64,000 nucleotides of DNA from Citrobacter amalonaticus (lineage in GTDB: Bacteria; Pseudomonadota; Gammaproteobacteria; Enterobacterales; Enterobacteriaceae): contig NZ_JAGTXM010000005.1 in NCBI RefSeq assembly GCF_018252635.1, positions 186,001 through 250,000 of the forward strand. The letters are read 5' to 3'. Position numbers and translations under genes: made by a program. Positions 1 through 10,370 of the stretch are shown here, in pieces; position 1 is the first letter of the stretch, and the number at the start of each line of letters is the position of its first letter. The notes under the pieces are model-generated. The model saw only the letters and a program-made list of their open reading frames with translations, was not told where the DNA came from and did not search any database.

Positions 1-929
1 CGAATGCCGCTGTCCGCGAGGATGGCGATATCGCCTTTGACCGCATCGGCGATGGCAGGCAGGGCGCGGGCTGACGAGAGCACGCCGTCCAGTTGGCGAC
101 CACCGTGGTTAGAGACCACAATCCCATCGGCGCCAAAGCGAACCGCGTCACGAGCGTCTTGTGGATCGAGGATCCCTTTGATCACCATCGGACCGTCCCA
201 GAACTCGCGGATCCACTCAAGGTCCTTCCATGAAATCGATGGATCAAAGTTATTTGCCAGCCAGCCGATGTAATCTTCCAGTCCCGTTGGTTTGCCGAGA
301 TAAGTGGAGATATTGCCGAGATCGTGTGGACGACCGTTCAGACCGACATCCCAGGCCCACTGTGGATGAGTGACTGCCTGCCAGTAGCGACGCAGCGCAG
401 CATTCGGACCGCTCATCCCGGAGTGGGCATCACGATAGCGCGCACCCGGCGTTGGCATATCGACCGTGAAAACCAGCGTTGAACAGCCTGCCGCTTTTGC
501 GCGTTCCAGCGCATTACGCATAAATCCACGGTCACGCAGAACATACAACTGGAACCACATCGGACGGTTAATGGCTGGCGCGACTTCTTCTATCGGACAT
601 ACGGAGACGGTGGAAAGGGTAAAGGGGATCCCTTTCGCATCGGCTGCCGAAGCGGCCTGCACTTCACCGCGACGGGCATACATGCCGCACAGCCCGACCG
701 GCGCCAGCGCCACCGGCATCGACAGCTTTTCGTTGAACAGCGTAGTTTCCAGGCTCAAGTCAGACATGTTTTTCAGTACGCGCTGGCGTAGCGCCACGTC
801 CGATAAGTCTTCCACGTTCCGACGCAGGGTGTGCTCCGCATAGGCGCCGCCGTCGATGTAGTGAAACAGGAACGGAGGCAGAATGCGTTGGGCTGCGGCG
901 CGATAATCGCTGGCGGCTGAAATAATCAT
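1..929 (-). CDS. lldD: L-lactate dehydrogenase (FMN-dependent, quinone-linked), 3' end cut by window
   Basis: This peripheral membrane flavoenzyme oxidises L-lactate to pyruvate and passes electrons to the quinone pool. The first 309 of about 396 codons are present; the C-terminus lies outside the window. The N-terminus ([20 protein letters not shown]) matches E. coli LldD as I know it. The alpha-hydroxy-acid oxidase active-site motif [10 protein letters not shown] is visible, and its histidine falls at residue 275, the family's catalytic position. The start ATG overlaps the lldR stop as ATGA, so translation is probably coupled. It is the third gene of lldPRD and should be controlled from the lldP promoter by LldR. 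The assignment is near certain. Confidence 0.97.
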   Translation of the reverse strand, partial: MIISAASDYRAAAQRILPPFLFHYIDGGAYAEHTLRRNVEDLSDVALRQRVLKNMSDLSLETTLFNEKLSMPVALAPVGLCGMYARRGEVQAASAADAKGIPFTLSTVSVCPIEEVAPAINRPMWFQLYVLRDRGFMRNALERAKAAGCSTLVFTVDMPTPGARYRDAHSGMSGPNAALRRYWQAVTHPQWAWDVGLNGRPHDLGNISTYLGKPTGLEDYIGWLANNFDPSISWKDLEWIREFWDGPMVIKGILDPQDARDAVRFGADGIVVSNHGGRQLDGVLSSARALPAIADAVKGDIAILADSGI

Positions 930-1702
930 GCTTTGTTCTCCCTGGTATTATCATTGTGGTCGCCGGGCAGACGGGTAATGCGCGCCTGACGAGCCTGGTC
1001 TTCATCAAATTGTTTAATGGTGGTGTGGACGAAACTGAGGTGCGCCATCATCGCCTTACGCGCGCCGTCGGCGTCGCCCGCAAGAATGGCATCTAATACG
1101 GCCTGATGTTGCTCGGTCAGCCGGGAAAAGACGGGCGGAACGAGATACATGCGCTGTCGACTTTGCTTCACTGACGAATGCAGCACGTCGAAAAACCCGC
1201 GCATTGTCTGTAACAGCACCACGTTATGCGAGGCTTCGGCGATAGCCAGATGAAAACGAACGTCGGCCTGTGAGGCGAGATCAGGGTCTTCGCTGAGCGT
1301 GGCGTCAAAGCAGAGTTTGATTTTCTCTTTGTCGGCCGTGGTGGCGCGCATCGCCGCATGCCATGCCGTGCTGGCTTCGATGGCGTGTCGGGCTTCGAGA
1401 ATATCAAAACTGTAATCCGGGTCGTCGGCCATCAGGGTTTTCAGCGGTTGAACGATATTTTGTTCAGACCACTCTTCATGCTGCCAGCGGACAAACGTGC
1501 CGCCGCCGCGACGGCTGAGCAGCACGCCTTCACTAACGAGTTTTGCCAGCGCTTCGCGCAGCGAGTTGCGCGAGACGCCAAGCTGTACCGCCAGTTGACG
1601 CTCGGCGGGCAATTTCATGCCCGCCTCCAGCTGTTGTTCTTCAATCAGCGCCCGCACACGAGAGGCAACCTCGTCCGACAGGCGTCGGGGCATCACGATC
1701 AT
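926..1702 (-). CDS. lldR: L-lactate-responsive GntR/FCD regulator LldR
   Basis: This protein is the local repressor/activator of lldPRD and responds to L-lactate. The 258-residue product has an N-terminal GntR winged helix-turn-helix (about residues 8-72, including [21 protein letters not shown]) followed by an all-helical FCD ligand-binding domain (about 95-230) with conserved His residues. Length and sequence follow E. coli LldR closely. Its ATG overlaps the lldP stop by four bases and its stop overlaps the lldD start by four bases. A second possible start, three codons in, would make little difference. Candidate operators lie upstream of lldP. Confidence 0.96.
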   Translation of the reverse strand: MIVMPRRLSDEVASRVRALIEEQQLEAGMKLPAERQLAVQLGVSRNSLREALAKLVSEGVLLSRRGGGTFVRWQHEEWSEQNIVQPLKTLMADDPDYSFDILEARHAIEASTAWHAAMRATTADKEKIKLCFDATLSEDPDLASQADVRFHLAIAEASHNVVLLQTMRGFFDVLHSSVKQSRQRMYLVPPVFSRLTEQHQAVLDAILAGDADGARKAMMAHLSFVHTTIKQFDEDQARQARITRLPGDHNDNTRENKA

Positions 1703-3354
1703 GGAATCATCCAGGTTAAGACGTAGGCCTGAAGCGTGGTGATCACGCCCACCATGCAGGTGAAAATCAGGCTGTGTTTGACGGTAAAACGGAACAGATC
1801 CGACTCTTTGCCGACCAGTCCGACCGCCGCGCAGGCGATGGCGATGGACTGAGGCGAAATCATTTTGCCGGTGACGCCACCGGTGGTATTGGCCGCCACC
1901 ATCAGCACATCCGACACGCCGATTTGCTGTGCGGCAGTTGCCTGCAGAGCGGCAAACAGCGCGTTAGACGAGGTATCTGAACCGGTCAGGAACACCCCCA
2001 GCCAGCCAAGGAACGGCGAGAAGAAGGTAAAGGCGCTGCCCGTATGCGCCAGCGCTAACGCCAGCGTCGAGGAGAGCCCGGAATAGTTGGAGATAAACGC
2101 AAAGGCCAGCACCATCCCGATGGAGTAGATCGGCAGCGCCAGCTCTTTCAGCGTGCTGCCGAAGGTCTGAATAGCGGCGGACGGCTTCATCTTCAGCCAG
2201 ACGATGGACAGCAGCGCGGCGAACAGGATCGCGGTGCCGGTTGCGGAAAACCAGTCAAATTTATACACGGCTGCGTAGGCGGTGGCTTCGTGGACCACGG
2301 GCGGCATGCGGGCAACCAGTTTGTCGAGGAACGGGACCGGGATGTTAATCACCCAGTCGTACAGCGCGCCGCCGGGAGCGAACAGGGCCTTAAACGGCGG
2401 CACGCTCCAGAGGGTCACGGTGGCCGTCAGGAACAGGAACGGCGACCAGGCGCGAACCACCTGCCCGGCGGTATAGTTCGTGCGTGCCAGCGTCTGATCG
2501 ACCTGCGACGCGCCCATATCGCCAAAGCGGAAGATGCGAACCGGCTGCCAGCGTTTGAGGAACAGCGTCAGACAGACCAGCGATACCAGCGAGGAGATGA
2601 TGTCCGGCAATTCCGGGCCGATAAAGTTGGAGCTGAGGTACTGGGCGATAGCAAACGAACCACCCGCCACCATGACCGCAGGCCACGTCTCTTTCACGCC
2701 GCGCCAGCCGTCCATAATCGCCATGATCCAGAACAGTACGATAATCGTCAGAAACGGTAACTGACGACCGACCATCTGTCCGATTTCAAAGCTGTCCAGC
2801 CCGGTCACCTGACCGGCGACCAGAATCGGGATCCCCATGGCGCCAAACGCTACGGGCGCGGTATTGACGATCAGGCACAGTCCGGCGGCATACAGCGGGT
2901 TAAAGCCGAGACCTACCAGCAGTGCGGCGGTGATGGCCACCGGCGCGCCAAATCCCGCCGCCCCTTCGAGGAAGGCGCCAAATGAGAAGCCGACGATCAG
3001 CATTTGCAAACGCTGGTCAGGGGTAATTGACAGAATGGACGAGCGGATGATGTCAAACTGTCCGGTTTTCACCGAGATTTTGTAGACAAACACCGCGGCG
3101 ATAATGATCCAGGCTATCGGCCACAGGCCGTAGAAGAAGCCGTACATCACCGAGGCCAGTGCGTGATCGACCGGCATTTTGTAGAACAACAGCGCCACGG
3201 CCAGCGCAATCACCACCGTCCACGAGGCGGCAACATAGCCTTTCAGCTTGAGCTTAATCAGCGCGAAAAAGAAAAACAGAATCGGGAGCGATGCGATCAG
3301 ACTGGAAAGCCAGATGTTACCGGCCGGATCGTAGTTTTGTTGCCAGAGATTCAT
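1699..3354 (-). CDS. lldP: L-lactate permease
   Basis: This inner-membrane protein of the LctP family imports L-lactate, and in E. coli also D-lactate and glycolate, by proton symport. The product has 551 residues, the usual length, with many hydrophobic segments and the conserved stretches [12 protein letters not shown] and [11 protein letters not shown]. The reading frame is open nine codons further upstream, but the start at [13 protein letters not shown] has a good AGGAGA ribosome site and matches the known E. coli N-terminus, so it was chosen. It is the first gene of lldP-lldR-lldD. Confidence 0.96.
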   Translation of the reverse strand: MNLWQQNYDPAGNIWLSSLIASLPILFFFFALIKLKLKGYVAASWTVVIALAVALLFYKMPVDHALASVMYGFFYGLWPIAWIIIAAVFVYKISVKTGQFDIIRSSILSITPDQRLQMLIVGFSFGAFLEGAAGFGAPVAITAALLVGLGFNPLYAAGLCLIVNTAPVAFGAMGIPILVAGQVTGLDSFEIGQMVGRQLPFLTIIVLFWIMAIMDGWRGVKETWPAVMVAGGSFAIAQYLSSNFIGPELPDIISSLVSLVCLTLFLKRWQPVRIFRFGDMGASQVDQTLARTNYTAGQVVRAWSPFLFLTATVTLWSVPPFKALFAPGGALYDWVINIPVPFLDKLVARMPPVVHEATAYAAVYKFDWFSATGTAILFAALLSIVWLKMKPSAAIQTFGSTLKELALPIYSIGMVLAFAFISNYSGLSSTLALALAHTGSAFTFFSPFLGWLGVFLTGSDTSSNALFAALQATAAQQIGVSDVLMVAANTTGGVTGKMISPQSIAIACAAVGLVGKESDLFRFTVKHSLIFTCMVGVITTLQAYVLTWMIP

Positions 3355-3608
3355 TGCAGGTCTCCTGAGGGCCACACGCACAATGCAATGAGTCTGTGCT
3401 CATCTTTTCGTCACATTATGTGTAAAAGTGGTCCTGCCAATATTGTTGTGTAGGGATAATGACAACGAATGGTTAATCAAATGTTATTTATTGGCAATGA
3501 TAGTGTAGGTTCAAATTAATAAATTGTGAACCCGTGGTCGTAACAGGAGGGGATTGGTAGGGCCAATTAAGGGACGACCGGACAGCAGACGCGCTGCCCG
3601 GTATCAAA
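3355..3608 (-). promoter_or_regulatory. lldPRD promoter region with two LldR-type operators
   Basis: Two copies of TGGTnnnGCCA occur, at 3429-3439 (TGGTCCTGCCA) and 3555-3565 (TGGTAGGGCCA, within ATTGGTAGGGCCAATT). They lie 126 bp apart, close to twelve helical turns. The distal one matches the operator described for E. coli LldR, which uses two operators flanking the promoter with a loop between them. The promoter should lie between the sites. Assignment to LldR is by similarity and position. Confidence 0.8.
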
Positions 3609-3971
3609 TCAAAACTCGGTCTTTGCGAAGCCAGTCATCTCTTTCAGGCCCATTTCGCGACCTAAAGCCGTCATCGGGTGAACCACCACCAGACCGCGAA
3701 CGCTTTTCTTCAGCTTGCCCATATCGGCCTGCTCTTTTTTGGTGATCGCACGACGGTACGGCAGGTTCATCAGTTTTTGCGCTTCTTTGCTCAGTTTCTG
3801 ACTGTGAACGTCACGCAGGCGGGCGATTTCTGCTTCCAGCGTGGCTTTCTCTTTTTCCAGCTCAGCGTATTTATCGGCTGCTTCCACCAGCGACAGATCG
3901 GCCTGCTGGTGGCGGATAGCGTCGAGGCGATCGCTCAGACGTTTGATTTCGTTTTTTTCGACTTCTTTCAT
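3609..3971 (-). CDS. yibL: YibL family ribosome-associated protein (DUF2810)
   Basis: This small, highly charged 120-residue protein is the homologue of E. coli YibL, reported to co-fractionate with ribosomes; its molecular function is not established. The N-terminal two thirds is rich in Lys, Glu and Leu with heptad-like spacing (about residues 5-60), suggesting a coiled coil. The C-terminal part is compact and basic ([21 protein letters not shown]). There is no signal peptide or membrane segment. It is transcribed alone, between the lld regulatory region and yibT. The family call is secure; the function is not. Confidence 0.9.
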   Translation of the reverse strand: MKEVEKNEIKRLSDRLDAIRHQQADLSLVEAADKYAELEKEKATLEAEIARLRDVHSQKLSKEAQKLMNLPYRRAITKKEQADMGKLKKSVRGLVVVHPMTALGREMGLKEMTGFAKTEF

Positions 3972-4259
3972 GGGATGGCTTCTGATAGAAATAAGGTGAA
4001 TGGCCTATAGTATGCGCGCAGAGCGGGTTTAATCACAACTAACGGGATAAGAATAATCGAAAGCGTGCGAGTATTTATTTGTTAACTATTTTTCTAATTA
4101 TCTGATTAATCGATAATTTTTGACAATAACAGGATCATGTAAGAGACAAATTACCGTTGACGTATTAAGCACGTTTTCCTTAATGTCATAACACGGACGA
4201 TCCTACACTAAAATTGACCGTTGCGCTTTAGCACGGTGGGAATGTATGGAGGATATAAC
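3972..4259. promoter_or_regulatory. yibL/yibT divergent intergenic region
   Basis: This AT-rich spacer separates the divergent genes yibL and yibT. I see no long inverted repeat and no open frame with a ribosome site, so it presumably holds the two promoters. A strong GGAGG at 4248-4252 serves yibT. Confidence 0.5.
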
Positions 4260-4466
4260 ATGGCGAAAATGGGTGATAACGTTCCACTTCTGATTGATAA
4301 AGCGGTGGATTTTATGGCCTCAAGTCAGGCCTTCAAAGAGTATCTGACCAAAATGCCTGCGCGTGATACCGTCCCGAGCGAAGTGCCTGCAGAAAATGCG
4401 CAGATGTACCTGCAACGACTGAATTATTATCGACGTCTTTATCAACCCGTGCAGGAAAAGGAGTAG
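4260..4466 (+). CDS. yibT: small conserved protein YibT
   Basis: This 68-residue cytosolic protein resembles E. coli YibT (about 69 residues), for which no function is known. Conserved stretches include [19 protein letters not shown] and the C-terminal [15 protein letters not shown] longer frame opens upstream, but the ATG at 4260 sits seven bases after a GGAGG ribosome site and gives the family's usual N-terminus, so I use it. It converges with mtlR, whose stop lies 15 bases downstream. Confidence 0.85.
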   Translation: MAKMGDNVPLLIDKAVDFMASSQAFKEYLTKMPARDTVPSEVPAENAQMYLQRLNYYRRLYQPVQEKE

Positions 4467-4480
4467 CGGGCAGGAGAGGC

Positions 4481-5071
4481 CTACTTCTGGAAGGCTTTTT
4501 TTAAGCTGATTTTCGAAATCAGCTCAGTCAGAGAGAGAACCATTGTTGAGCGCACCGCTTGTTGGTAGCGCTGGATTTGCATGGCGTACAAACTGGGGTC
4601 GGCGGCGTCAAACTGTGGCGGTGGCGGCAGCGCCAGTACGCAATGCAGCTCACCGAATGGCCCGAGAATTTCATCATCCGTAAAGGCATACTCGTTGCCA
4701 TCATGATTCATCTCCTCGCGCATCGCCATCAGCAGTTCCGCGTCTTCATACTCAGGACGACTCAGGACGCCCAGACCGTAGATCAGCTTCAGGCGCACAG
4801 ACAGATCGCCCAGCGGTCCGTCGCCGTCGAGTAACGGTTCTACAGCGTACTTCACTGCGTAGTCATCTTTGCGAAACACCTGAAGCACCAGAATGTTTAC
4901 CGCCTCGGTGAGTAACTCCACGGCGGTGATCAGGAAGCTCCGTACGGTTTTGCCAGCATTCAGACGCTCAAGCACACGATTTTCAAAGGCCTGGGTTTGT
5001 TCCATTATTGCCTGCATATCTGACAATCTATTAATCAGGCGCAGGGGCTCCTGCGCCAGTTCCTGCAGCAT
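4481..5071 (-). CDS. mtlR: mannitol operon repressor MtlR
   Basis: MtlR represses the mannitol operon in enteric bacteria without a classical helix-turn-helix, and may work through protein contacts. The 196-residue product is collinear with E. coli MtlR from about residue 14 (NRLSDMQA) to the C-terminus (SLTELISKISLKKAFQK); only the first dozen residues differ. Its ATG overlaps the last base of the mtlD stop (TAATG), so translation is coupled. It is the last gene of mtlA-mtlD-mtlR. Confidence 0.95.
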   Translation of the reverse strand: MLQELAQEPLRLINRLSDMQAIMEQTQAFENRVLERLNAGKTVRSFLITAVELLTEAVNILVLQVFRKDDYAVKYAVEPLLDGDGPLGDLSVRLKLIYGLGVLSRPEYEDAELLMAMREEMNHDGNEYAFTDDEILGPFGELHCVLALPPPPQFDAADPSLYAMQIQRYQQAVRSTMVLSLTELISKISLKKAFQK

Positions 5072-6216
5072 TACTTTGCGTTATATGCGCTTACGGCCTC
5101 GACAACGACATCGCTGTTGATATCCAGCCCGGAAATCTGGGCAAGCGCAGCCTGTGGACCTTTCTCGGCGATCAGCGCAGCCAGCTCCTGTGCCTGCGGA
5201 TCGTCTTCGCTACGGAAGTGCATTGCGGCCGCAATCCCTTTGACCAGGTTAGCGTGCGGCAGATGGTATTCCAGCGTACCCAGCAGCGGTTTGATCAAAC
5301 GGTCACCTGCGCTCAGTTTACGCAGTGGCTGGCGACCAACGCGCTCAACGTCATCTTTCAGATACGGGTTTTCAAAACGACCGAGGATTTTCTGAATGTA
5401 TGCCGCATGTTTGTCGGCATCAAAACCGTAGCGTTTGATCAGCACCGCGCCGCTCTCTTCCATCGCCCCTTTAACCACAGCGCGGATTTTTTCATCGAGA
5501 ATCGCGTCGCGGATGGTCTGATGACCGGTCAATTTTCCGAGGTACGCGGTTATAGCATGCCCGGTGTTCAGCGTGAAGAGTTTACGTTCGACAAATGCCA
5601 TCAGGTTATCAGTTAATTCCATTCCCGGGATGTTCGGCAGCTCGCCTTTGAACTGGGTCTGGTCAACGATCCACTCGCTGAAGGTTTCGACAGTTACTTC
5701 CAGCGGATCGTGGGTCGCAGAGGCCGAAGGCGGCACGATGCGGTCAACGGCGGAATCCACGAAGCCGACATGGGCTTCAACCCAGGCTTTGTCGTCTTCC
5801 GCCAGCGCGTTCAGCACATGGCCTTTCAGTTGCGTAGTACCGCGTACCATATTTTCACAGGCGATGATATTCAGTGGGGTGGTGATCCCTTGCGCTTTGC
5901 GTTTGACCAGGCCTTTGGCGATGGCCGGAGCGATGCGCTCCAGGACGACTGGACCAACAGCGGTGGTGACCAGGTCAACCTGCGCGATCAGCTCAATAAC
6001 GTCGTCGCCAATACTGCTTACTGCGTTGACGCCGGTCACGGTATCCACCTGCTCATTTTCACCCACAACGTGAACCTGATAGCTATGACGGGCATTCAGG
6101 GCGTCGAGCACGACCTGATTTACATCAGCGAATGTCAGTTGTATCCCCGCGTCCGCCAGCAGTTTGCCGATAAAGCCACGACCGATATTACCTGCGCCAA
6201 AATGTAATGCTTTCAT
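5071..6216 (-). CDS. mtlD: mannitol-1-phosphate 5-dehydrogenase
   Basis: This cytosolic NAD-dependent enzyme oxidises mannitol 1-phosphate, delivered by MtlA, to fructose 6-phosphate. It has 381 residues, the usual family length. The N-terminal dinucleotide-binding motif GAGNIGRG is at residues 7-14, and the long-chain dehydrogenase signature with the catalytic Lys (about residue 213) lies mid-protein. The frame is open 28 codons upstream, but the ATG at 6216 starts directly before [10 protein letters not shown] as in the family. It is separated from mtlA by a hairpin-rich spacer that may lower its expression. Confidence 0.97.
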   Translation of the reverse strand: MKALHFGAGNIGRGFIGKLLADAGIQLTFADVNQVVLDALNARHSYQVHVVGENEQVDTVTGVNAVSSIGDDVIELIAQVDLVTTAVGPVVLERIAPAIAKGLVKRKAQGITTPLNIIACENMVRGTTQLKGHVLNALAEDDKAWVEAHVGFVDSAVDRIVPPSASATHDPLEVTVETFSEWIVDQTQFKGELPNIPGMELTDNLMAFVERKLFTLNTGHAITAYLGKLTGHQTIRDAILDEKIRAVVKGAMEESGAVLIKRYGFDADKHAAYIQKILGRFENPYLKDDVERVGRQPLRKLSAGDRLIKPLLGTLEYHLPHANLVKGIAAAMHFRSEDDPQAQELAALIAEKGPQAALAQISGLDINSDVVVEAVSAYNAK

Positions 6217-6352
6217 AGTATTAACCTTCATTAATGTTTTTACCCGAGAGGGCTGGGGTGAGGAGGTAATCTTTTGCTCCCTCACCCAAACCCTCTCCAC
6301 AAGGGAGAGGATTGGGTAGGCCCGATAAGCGTCGCGCTATCGGGCTACGGGT
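6217..6352 (-). repeat. mtlA-mtlD spacer: competing inverted repeats plus a REP-like hairpin
   Basis: Segment 6246-6263 pairs with 6280-6297 (15 of 18 positions), while 6292-6298 can instead pair perfectly with 6304-6310, so the two hairpins exclude one another. Next to mtlA, CCCGATA at 6321-6327 and TATCGGG at 6339-6345 form a REP-like stem. GGGTGAGG/CCTCACCC and CCCTCTCC arms are common in enterobacterial intergenic repeats. A role in the mtlA/mtlD expression ratio is inferred. Confidence 0.7.
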
Positions 6353-8266
6353 TTACTTACGACCTGCCAGCAGCGCCAGTACTTCATCCACGCTGGTGGT
6401 ATTAGCCAGGCGTTCGATGACAGATTCATCATCCAGCGCGTTGGTCAGGCTGGTAATCACCTGAATATGCTCGTTGTTGCGAGCGGCGATACCAATCACC
6501 AGACGGGCGATGTCGTCGTCTTCTTCACCGAAGCGAACACCCTGTGGGTACTGACAGAAGACAACACCGGTTTTCAGTACGCGGTCTTTCGCTTCAACCG
6601 TACCGTGTGGAACGGCGATAGACTCACCCAGATAGGTTGGGGTTAGTTTCTCACGTTCCAGCATCGCATCGACATATTCTGGCTCAACGTAACCGCCTTT
6701 CACCAGTTGCTCGCCAGCGAAGCGAATCGCTTCTTCTTTGGTCGCTGCCGTCCGTCCGAGGAAAATATTCTCCGCACCCAGTTTGAACAGGTTGTTATCC
6801 CCTTCATCAAAGCTGTCTTTCAGGCTATCGCGGACTTTGACTTCATTGTCTGTGTGGCGCTGAGCGGCAACCAGACGCTCGGTCAGGCTGGAGTACAGGC
6901 CACTATCAAGGAAGTTAGTCAGCGAAATATGCTGCGCCTGCGGTACCTGACGCATTGCACGCTCGGTCAGATCGCGGTGGGTGATGACCAGGTCAACATC
7001 CGGCGGCAGGTTGTTAATCGCGCTGTTGGTGACGGAGATTTGGCTCAGACCCGCATCCTGCACTTTCTTACGCAGCACGCCTGCACCCATTGCGCTGGAA
7101 CCCATACCGGCATCACAGGCGACGATGATTTTACGCACGTGGCTCAGGTCGTTGGTGACATCGCCAGCAGACAGCGGGGTACCGCCTTTGGATTCTGCTT
7201 TCATGTCGTGCATACGGCGAGTCGCCGCTTCAATGTCATCGTCTTCTTTCACTTTGCTGGTTTTCAGCAGAATGGCAGAGACAACGAAGGAGACCGCCAT
7301 TGCCGCACAGATTGCTGCGATGTTAGCGAAGTAGGCACCTTTTGGCGTCATCGCCAGCACCGCCAGGATAGAACCCGGAGACGCCGGAGAAACCAGACCA
7401 CCGTTCAGGATAGTCAGCGTGAACACGCCAGTCATACCGCCGAGGATAACGGCGAGGATCAGACGCGGGTTCATCAGCACATATGGGAAGTAAATTTCGT
7501 GAATACCGCCCAGGAAGTGGATGATTGCCGCACCGCCTGCGGACTGCTTAGCGCTACCGCGACCAAAGAACATATACGCCAGCAGAACGCCCATCCCCGG
7601 ACCCGGGTTGGCTTCAATCAGGAAGAAGATGGATTTACCCATCTCATGGGACTGCTGAATACCCAACGGCGAGAAGATACCGTGGTTAATGGCGTTGTTC
7701 AGGAACAGGATTTTCGCCGGTTCAACGAAGATAGACGCCAGCGGCAGCATGTCATGGACAACCATGAAGTTAACGCCCGCTGCCAGCACTTTCGAAAGAA
7801 CTTCAACCGCCGGACCAATGCCGAGGAATGCCAGAATGGCGAGGATCATACCAATGATGCCAGCGGAGAAGTTATTCACCAGCATCTCAAAACCGGATTT
7901 GATCTTACCGTCTACCCAGCTATCGAAATGTTTGATTGCCCAGCCGCCCAGCGGACCCGCGATCATCGCACCGAGGAACATTGGCATGTCTGCGCCGACG
8001 ATAACGCCCATGGTGGTGATTGCACCCACCACGCCGCCGCGCTCTCCACCCACCAGTCTACCGCCGGTATAACCGATCAGCAGCGGCAGGAGATAGGTAA
8101 TCATTGGGCCGACCAGCTTCGCCAGCGTTTCGTTTGGCAACCACCCTGTCGGAATAAATAGTGCGGTGATAATACCCCACGCGATAAACGCGCCGATATT
8201 TGGCATCACCATATTGCTGAGGAATCGACCAAAGCTTTGCACTTTGATCTTAATATCGGATGACAT
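6353..8266 (-). CDS. mtlA: PTS mannitol-specific EIICBA
   Basis: This inner-membrane phosphotransferase permease imports mannitol and releases it as mannitol 1-phosphate. All three domains are in one 637-residue chain, exactly the E. coli length: a membrane EIIC (about residues 1-340), EIIB with the phosphorylated cysteine at 384 (in IIVACDAGMGSS) and EIIA with the phosphorylated histidine at 554 (in AVPHGT). I checked both residues by coordinate. It heads mtlADR and is preceded by a long upstream region with four consensus CRP sites, consistent with catabolite control. Confidence 0.98.
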   Translation of the reverse strand: MSSDIKIKVQSFGRFLSNMVMPNIGAFIAWGIITALFIPTGWLPNETLAKLVGPMITYLLPLLIGYTGGRLVGGERGGVVGAITTMGVIVGADMPMFLGAMIAGPLGGWAIKHFDSWVDGKIKSGFEMLVNNFSAGIIGMILAILAFLGIGPAVEVLSKVLAAGVNFMVVHDMLPLASIFVEPAKILFLNNAINHGIFSPLGIQQSHEMGKSIFFLIEANPGPGMGVLLAYMFFGRGSAKQSAGGAAIIHFLGGIHEIYFPYVLMNPRLILAVILGGMTGVFTLTILNGGLVSPASPGSILAVLAMTPKGAYFANIAAICAAMAVSFVVSAILLKTSKVKEDDDIEAATRRMHDMKAESKGGTPLSAGDVTNDLSHVRKIIVACDAGMGSSAMGAGVLRKKVQDAGLSQISVTNSAINNLPPDVDLVITHRDLTERAMRQVPQAQHISLTNFLDSGLYSSLTERLVAAQRHTDNEVKVRDSLKDSFDEGDNNLFKLGAENIFLGRTAATKEEAIRFAGEQLVKGGYVEPEYVDAMLEREKLTPTYLGESIAVPHGTVEAKDRVLKTGVVFCQYPQGVRFGEEDDDIARLVIGIAARNNEHIQVITSLTNALDDESVIERLANTTSVDEVLALLAGRK

Positions 8267-8796
8267 AAAAACACCCCTTCTTATGTTTGCTGTCGCGCAG
8301 GCTGGAAGCCCGAGGTTTTGTTAATGTAGCGGCAGAGGTAGCCGGACCCTGTAGATACTGCGAAATCTGGCACTGAATCGTTAAACTGTCCAGTCGGCGA
8401 CCCTTAGTGTGACTTTGATCACATAAATATAGGGGGTATGGCGGTAATTAGTGTGATATTAATCACAAAATGACTGTGTAAAAAAACAACAAAACGCGGT
8501 TTTAAACCATTAATGGCATTAATCTGTGATGTTATTCACATTTTTATTTTGTCTGTTTGTTGAATGTTTGTGATCTCAATCACAAGAAATTTTCAACTGG
8601 CTTTGTTCTGATGTGATCCTGAGCAGATTCTTCTCGCCGTGATATCGACGGATGTCATTAAGTAACCATGCAGCGTGAAAAATAATCTTTCGCGTGATGG
8701 CGAAAATGCATAACTCGAATTATGTTCAAATCATCAGCCAATTCGCTTTCGGCTGCCTGCAATTAAAATTCTGATTAGCGTGAAGCCGGGGCAGAT
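8267..8796. promoter_or_regulatory. mtlA/yibI intergenic region with four consensus CRP sites
   Basis: Four TGTGA-N6-TCACA elements lie at 8408-8423, 8452-8467, 8525-8540 and 8569-8584, all in AT-rich DNA. A fifth half-site (TGTGA at 8612-8616) is weaker. Multiple cAMP-CRP sites upstream of mtlA are known in E. coli. The region separates divergent mtlA and yibI. I see no RNA gene here. Confidence 0.85.
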
Positions 8797-9159
8797 ATGT
8801 TTCTAAATTATTTCGCGTTGGGTGTGCTGATCTTCGTTTTTCTGGTGATCTTTTACGGCGTCATCGCTATTCATGACATCCCCTATTTAATTGCGAAAAA
8901 ACGCAATCACCCGCATGCCGATGCCATTCATACCGCAGGCTGGGTGAGCTTGTTTACGCTCCATGTGATCTGGCCTTTTTTGTGGATTTGGGCAACCCTC
9001 TACCAGCCAGAACGCGGTTGGGGAATGCAGTCTCATGTCACACCTGCGGGACAGGAACCCGATCCGGAAATTGCGGCATTATCCGCGCGTATTACACAAC
9101 TCGAAAAAAAACTGGCCGGGGCTAAAACGGCTGATGAGACGACGTTTCCGGAGATCTGA
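8797..9159 (+). CDS. yibI: DUF3302 inner-membrane protein YibI
   Basis: This 120-residue membrane protein has an N-terminal transmembrane helix (about residues 4-24), the conserved block [16 protein letters not shown], a second hydrophobic stretch (about 48-68) and a hydrophilic C-terminal tail with short coiled-coil character. It precedes yibH, a membrane-fusion-type protein, by two bases, so the pair is an operon and probably a membrane complex. Its substrate is unknown. It is a clear paralogue of YiaW at 17825-18151; the tail is the part that diverges. The E. coli homologue is YibI. Confidence 0.92.
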   Translation: MFLNYFALGVLIFVFLVIFYGVIAIHDIPYLIAKKRNHPHADAIHTAGWVSLFTLHVIWPFLWIWATLYQPERGWGMQSHVTPAGQEPDPEIAALSARITQLEKKLAGAKTADETTFPEI

Positions 9160-9161
9160 TC

Positions 9162-10298
9162 ATGGATCTGTTGATTGTTTTAACCTATGTGGCACTGGCG
9201 TGGGCGGTCTTTAAAATTTTCCGTATTCCGGTGAATCAGTGGACGCTGGCGACAGCGGCATTAGGTGGCGTATTTCTGGTCAGCGGCCTGATCCTGTTAA
9301 TGAACTATAACCACCCGTACACCTTTACGGCGCAGAAAGCCGTTATTTCCATTCCCATTACGCCGCAGGTTACCGGGATTGTCAGCGAGGTGACGGATAA
9401 AAATAACCAACTGATTAAAAAGGGAGAGGTGCTGTTTCAGCTCGATCCCGTTCGTTATCAGGCACGTGTGGACAGGCTACAGGCCGATCTGGTGACGGCA
9501 ACACACAATATCCAGACGCTCAAGGCCCAACTGGCCGAAGCGCAGGCTAATACGACGCGCGTCTCGGCGGAGCGCGATCGGTTGTACAAAGATTATCAGC
9601 GTTACCTGAAGGGCAGTCAGGCAAAGGTGAATCCCTTCTCAGAAAGCGATATTGATACGGCGCGGCAAAACTATCTGGCGCAGGATGCGCTGGTGAAAGG
9701 GTCGCTGGCTGAGCAGGCGCAAATACAAAGCCAGCTCGACAGCATGGTTAATGGCGAACAGTCGCAGATTGTCAGCCTGCGGGCGCAACTGACAGAGGCC
9801 AAATACAATCTTGATCAGACCATTATTCGTGCTCCCAGCAACGGCTATGTCACCCAGGTGTTAATCCGACCCGGTACCTATGCTGCCGCGCTGCCGCTGC
9901 GTCCGGTGATGGTCTTTATCCCTGAACAAAAACGGCAGATTGTCGCCCAGTTCCGGCAGAACTCGCTGCTTCGTCTTGAACCCGGCGACGCCGCGGAGGT
10001 GGTGTTCAACGCGCTGCCGGGGCAGGTTTTTCACGGTAAGTTGACCAGCATATTGCCCGTGGTACCGGGCGGTTCGTATCAGGCTCAGGGGGCATTACAG
10101 TCCCTGACGGTGGTGCCGGGGACTGATGGTGTACTGGCGCTGATTGAATTGGATCAGAATGCCGATGTGGATGCGTTACCCGACGGCATTTACGCGCAAG
10201 TGGCGGTCTATTCCGACCATTTCGCTCATGTTTCGGTGATGCGCAAGGTGTTACTGCGTATGACCAGTTGGATGCACTACCTTTATTTGGATCATTGA
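9162..10298 (+). CDS. yibH: HlyD/EmrA-type membrane fusion protein YibH
   Basis: This 378-residue protein has two N-terminal hydrophobic helices (about residues 3-18 and 27-48) and then the periplasmic-adaptor layout: a beta-barrel/lipoyl half ([26 protein letters not shown]), a long alpha-helical hairpin (about 95-210) and the second lipoyl half ([20 protein letters not shown]). Such proteins link inner-membrane pumps to outer-membrane channels, but no pump or channel gene is adjacent. It follows yibI by two bases. YiaV at 18154 is a full-length paralogue of identical length. Transport function is inferred from the fold. Confidence 0.92.
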   Translation: MDLLIVLTYVALAWAVFKIFRIPVNQWTLATAALGGVFLVSGLILLMNYNHPYTFTAQKAVISIPITPQVTGIVSEVTDKNNQLIKKGEVLFQLDPVRYQARVDRLQADLVTATHNIQTLKAQLAEAQANTTRVSAERDRLYKDYQRYLKGSQAKVNPFSESDIDTARQNYLAQDALVKGSLAEQAQIQSQLDSMVNGEQSQIVSLRAQLTEAKYNLDQTIIRAPSNGYVTQVLIRPGTYAAALPLRPVMVFIPEQKRQIVAQFRQNSLLRLEPGDAAEVVFNALPGQVFHGKLTSILPVVPGGSYQAQGALQSLTVVPGTDGVLALIELDQNADVDALPDGIYAQVAVYSDHFAHVSVMRKVLLRMTSWMHYLYLDH

Positions 10299-10370
10299 GA
10301 ACTCTGTCACCTGCCTTTTCCCGCTGCGTGAGCCATACTCATTGTTTTGTGTTGGCGAAAAGGACCGATC

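Noticed and set aside
6707-8161. 484-codon open frame antisense to mtlA
   Set aside because: The translation is His/Gln/Asp/Arg-rich, typical of a reverse-strand shadow, while mtlA is unambiguous with both phosphorylation sites in place.
8797-10298. yibI-yibH considered as a complete efflux or secretion system
   Set aside because: There is no ABC, MFS or RND pump and no outer-membrane channel gene beside either copy, so only the adaptor-like part can be supported.
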